A stretch of DNA of 64,000 bases, taken from contig FR884182.1 of NCBI GenBank assembly GCA_000435515.1, positions 15,577-79,576 of the forward strand. The letters run 5' to 3'. Both the position numbers and the translations under genes were made by a program. This DNA is from Firmicutes bacterium CAG:582 (lineage in GTDB: Bacteria > Bacillota_I > Bacilli_A > RF39 > UBA660). Shown piece by piece: positions 61,365 to 64,000 of the stretch; position 1 is the first letter of the stretch; each line of letters begins with the position of its first letter. The notes under the pieces are model-generated. The model did not search any database, had not been told where the DNA came from, and saw only the letters and a list, made by a program, of their open reading frames with translations.

Positions 61365-63279
61365 TCAACTTCACACTCCATACTTTACATAAAAATTTAA
61401 TTCTATTATACATTTGAATTTGTTGCTCTTCATCTATTCCATATTTTTCTTTAATAAATTTGTAAATTCGTTGAATTTCTAAAATATGTGCTTTTTTATC
61501 AAATGTTTGGCTTATATTGTTTCCATGAACTCGGTAATAATTCAACGTCTTATTTATAAACGATATATCACCTAGGTTCAAAATGTTTAAATAAGTAAAC
61601 CAATCACCTGATTGGTGAAATTTTTTTGCTTCTTCAAATATTTCATCATAATTACCTTTTTTTATTATTGTACCAGAAACATTAGGGATTGTGCAATTTA
61701 AATATGAATAGCAATTTATTTCAGCAATTCCCTTATTTACATAACTAGCATTCCAATGATTTGTTTTCAAAATATCTATTTGATCTACTAAACTATTCTT
61801 TGTAATATACCCGTTAGAATCTATGAATCCTGTATCTGCATAACTAATAACAATATTATTGTTTTCCTTCAAAGGAGAAACAACTTCATTTAAGAAGTTT
61901 TCCTTAGCATAATCATCTGCTTCAGCTACCCAAACATAGTCACCCGAGGCAAGATTCATTCCTTTTTGCCATTGACTAAAAGCATTTCCACTATTGATAT
62001 CATTTACGACTACTTTAACATTTACAAATTCACTAATTTTTTGTTCAATTTGTTCTATATAGAAAAGTGAATTATCTTTTGATGCATCATCTAATATTAT
62101 TAATTCATGAATTTTATAATTTTGATTTAAAATACTATAAACTCTTTGATATAAGTAATTTGAATAGTTATAATTAGGAACAACTACAGATATTTTAATA
62201 CTTTCTTCAGTTAGTTTCTTTTGTTTTTTAGCAGCTTTCTCTATACTTTGAATATCTATTTTGGGTATTAATTTCTTATTTTTTTTATGTTTTAAAAATC
62301 TTAATGTTTTATAGAAACTAATCCAAACATTATCCAAAAGAATAATTTTTTTCTCATTAAGGCTTACTAAATTTTTATAATATATTTGATTTATTCTTTT
62401 GCTGTTTTCTAAATATTCTAGGTAGTTAGTATTTTTTGTAATCTTGTAATCTTTAGATAATTCGTTGAATTTTTTTAAAAACTTATACCTTTTTATAAAG
62501 TTTCTTTCTTTAGGAATCGCAAACATCAATAATAAAATCAATTGATTATAAACTATTGCATTTTTATAAAATTCATAATCTTGTTCATTTTTAATTCTTT
62601 CTAGTGTAGTTTTTACGCCATCAAAAACATCAAATCTCTTATCACTAAATTTTGAATTTTGAATGGAGCCTCCACGTTGTACGTAAAAATAACAGGTGTC
62701 CGCATAAGATATTTTTTTTGCTTGGATTACAGTAGGAATAACAACCGCAATATCTTCATTTACCTTTCCCTCAGCAAAGGGATACTTTTCAATATTTTTT
62801 CTTTTAAATAATTTATTACATGCACTTGCTGCAAAACCATTGTTTATTACACTACAAACATCAAAATCATTAGTATAGCATTTGCATCTTTGGATTTTAT
62901 TTGTTTGTTCATCAACTAATTTTATATCACAAATGGCAATGTCTGACTTATTATCTTTAATTGATCTCATAAGTTTTTCGTAATAATCAGGTTCTACATA
63001 ATCATCTGAATCAATATAACCAATGAAATCGCCTGTTGATTTTTTTAAGCCATAATTTCTAGAATAAGAAAGTCCTCTATTTTCCTTATTATAAAAAATT
63101 TTTATATTTTCATTTTCTTTATATTTTTTTAATAGTTTTCTAGACGAATCTGTCGAACAATCTTCAACTATAACTAGTTCCATATTCTTATAAGTTTGGT
63201 TTAAAAGAGATTCAAGACACCTATCTAAATATTCTTCGGTGTTGTAAACGGCAACTATGACTGATATTTTTTTATTCAT
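61348..63279 (-). CDS. Double family 2 glycosyltransferase
   Basis: 643 residues with two GT2 domains: the first from residue 1 (SVIVAVYNTEEYL, LVIVEDCSTDSS, GYIDSDDY), the second from about 365 (ISVVVPNYNYSNYL, LIILDDASKDNS, WVAEADDYA). The second is close to the GT2 domain of the next gene (SQWQK, SGDYVW and EADD shared), implying domain duplication. GGGGGA precedes the ATG. Confidence 0.85.
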   Translation of the reverse strand: MNKKISVIVAVYNTEEYLDRCLESLLNQTYKNMELVIVEDCSTDSSRKLLKKYKENENIKIFYNKENRGLSYSRNYGLKKSTGDFIGYIDSDDYVEPDYYEKLMRSIKDNKSDIAICDIKLVDEQTNKIQRCKCYTNDFDVCSVINNGFAASACNKLFKRKNIEKYPFAEGKVNEDIAVVIPTVIQAKKISYADTCYFYVQRGGSIQNSKFSDKRFDVFDGVKTTLERIKNEQDYEFYKNAIVYNQLILLLMFAIPKERNFIKRYKFLKKFNELSKDYKITKNTNYLEYLENSKRINQIYYKNLVSLNEKKIILLDNVWISFYKTLRFLKHKKNKKLIPKIDIQSIEKAAKKQKKLTEESIKISVVVPNYNYSNYLYQRVYSILNQNYKIHELIILDDASKDNSLFYIEQIEQKISEFVNVKVVVNDINSGNAFSQWQKGMNLASGDYVWVAEADDYAKENFLNEVVSPLKENNNIVISYADTGFIDSNGYITKNSLVDQIDILKTNHWNASYVNKGIAEINCYSYLNCTIPNVSGTIIKKGNYDEIFEEAKKFHQSGDWFTYLNILNLGDISFINKTLNYYRVHGNNISQTFDKKAHILEIQRIYKFIKEKYGIDEEQQIQMYNRIKFLCKVWSVKLNEKEN

Positions 63280-64000
63280 CTTTTATTTCCCCCTGTATAT
63301 ATTTTTTTAATAGCTCTAATGATTTTATACATTCCTTTTGTTTAAAAAGTTTGCTATATCTTATTGATTTGTTGCTTTTTTTTATGCTAGATCCTTCTTT
63401 ATGAAAAATTCTTATGGTTGGGTCATATAAACTAATAAGATTGGCTTTTAAAACTCTATGAAATATAAATTCTTCTTCATGAAACAAAAAAGTTTCATTG
63501 AAAAATGGATTTTTATATTTTTTAAGATATTTTTTGCTGAAAATAATACAACACCCATGTAAAGGCGATTTGATATCAACTTCATTCCCATTTTGTGGTA
63601 TTATCGGTTGTTTTATTCTATGTTTTATTTTTATATAGTTTTCTAGTATGAAATAAGTCAGTGGGTTTTCATACATTTTTATTAATTTTTTTGCTCTTAC
63701 TATGCGTTTATTTACATTATCCAAATCTTTTATAACAGGAAATGGATTTACTGATTCTCCACTCGGTGAAGCAATTGATGGACCTAGCATGTCAAATTTA
63801 TACTTTTTATAATCGTTATCCACTTTTTTCAAGAATTCACTATCATAAATATATACATCGTTATTCATAACTATATAGTACTTTGAAGCAAATTTTTCTT
63901 TAGCGTAATTTACTCCAATATTATTTGCTTTTGCAAAACCCATATTTTCAGGCAACTTTATAATATCTTTTGTATAGTTCATCAGTTTTTGTTCTTCAGA
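63272..64000 (-). CDS. Family 2 glycosyltransferase (5' end outside the window)
   Basis: The visible frame stays open to the window edge at 64000, and residues before the first Met (63982) continue without a stop, so the N-terminal nucleotide-binding part is missing from view. Visible parts are PENMGFAKANNIGVNYA, YIVMNNDVYI with the metal-binding Asn-Asn-Asp, and a C-terminal FHEEEF. These match rhamnosyl/galactosyl-type GT2 enzymes. Confidence 0.82.
   Translation of the reverse strand, partial: SEEQKLMNYTKDIIKLPENMGFAKANNIGVNYAKEKFASKYYIVMNNDVYIYDSEFLKKVDNDYKKYKFDMLGPSIASPSGESVNPFPVIKDLDNVNKRIVRAKKLIKMYENPLTYFILENYIKIKHRIKQPIIPQNGNEVDIKSPLHGCCIIFSKKYLKKYKNPFFNETFLFHEEEFIFHRVLKANLISLYDPTIRIFHKEGSSIKKSNKSIRYSKLFKQKECIKSLELLKKYIQGEIKDE

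Noticed and set aside
1..64000. Prophage or CRISPR-Cas locus
   Set aside because: No integrase, capsid, tail, terminase, cas gene or regular spaced repeats were seen on either strand.

Overview
The window is AT-rich, gene-dense bacterial DNA with the standard code (TGG for Trp, no sign of TGA recoding), mostly strong AGGAGG-type ribosome sites and many ATG/GTG/TTG starts. The housekeeping genes (parC, rnhC, ylbD-ylbE, nusB, tmk, a cvpA-like gene, a SpoIVB-type protease, a BceRS-BceAB module) point to a low-GC Bacillota, probably an uncultured gut lineage of Bacilli. The lineage is inference from gene content and composition. No rRNA, CRISPR array or phage structural gene is visible. Nearly everything is on the minus strand; rnhC, tRNA-His and one small regulator are on the plus strand.

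The central feature is a complete diversity-generating retroelement (DGR) at 16.0-20.6 kb. In transcription order (minus strand) it holds a secreted or membrane-anchored partner protein (19751-20551), an FGE/C-type-lectin-like target protein (18329-19738) whose last 50 codons are the variable repeat VR (18332-18481), a perfect hairpin directly after its stop codon, a terminator, the template repeat TR (17985-18134), a leader with two hairpins, then msl (MutS domain I-like), avd and the reverse transcriptase. TR and VR are both 150 bp and differ at 14 positions. All 14 are adenines in the coding sense of TR, and none of the 115 non-adenine sites differs. They change ten residues of the target. 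A Cro/C1-type regulator is divergently transcribed from the cassette promoter.

Region by region: 0-6.4 kb is housekeeping (ylbE, ylbD, parC, trxA, cvpA-like, rnhC, holA, tRNA-His). 6.4-16 kb looks accessory: an imperfect inverted repeat beside tRNA-His, a small gene with a nonsense codon, a zinc-ribbon membrane protein, a 1,455-residue SF1 helicase-nuclease that may be a one-gene defence system, an acetyltransferase-like protein, a radical SAM protein with a P-loop kinase, and a HExxH protein. 16-21 kb is the DGR. 21-26.6 kb holds a coiled-coil protein, a gene fragment and a BceRS-BceAB peptide-sensing and resistance module with a recognisable BceR operator. 26.6-31 kb has a membrane GGDEF protein, two tandem paralogues of unknown function and MntP. 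31.2-36.9 kb is one giant surface protein of InlB-type repeats with a glycine-rich end. 37-43 kb has nusB, tmk, an HPt/receiver pair, a class I amidotransferase, a SpoIVB-like protease and a DUF6273 surface protein. 43.3-64 kb is a polysaccharide locus of Alg13/Alg14-like proteins, many glycosyltransferases, a Wzx-like flippase, GtrA, DUF2142 and DUF2304 proteins, and a kinase/HAD/nucleotidyltransferase triad. It runs off the right edge.

Much of the window concerns the cell surface: a diversifiable lectin-like display protein, repeat-rich adhesin-like proteins, envelope-stress sensing and a large glycan locus, as expected for a host-associated bacterium. Intrinsic terminators are unusually compact, and many overlap the stop codon of the gene they end.
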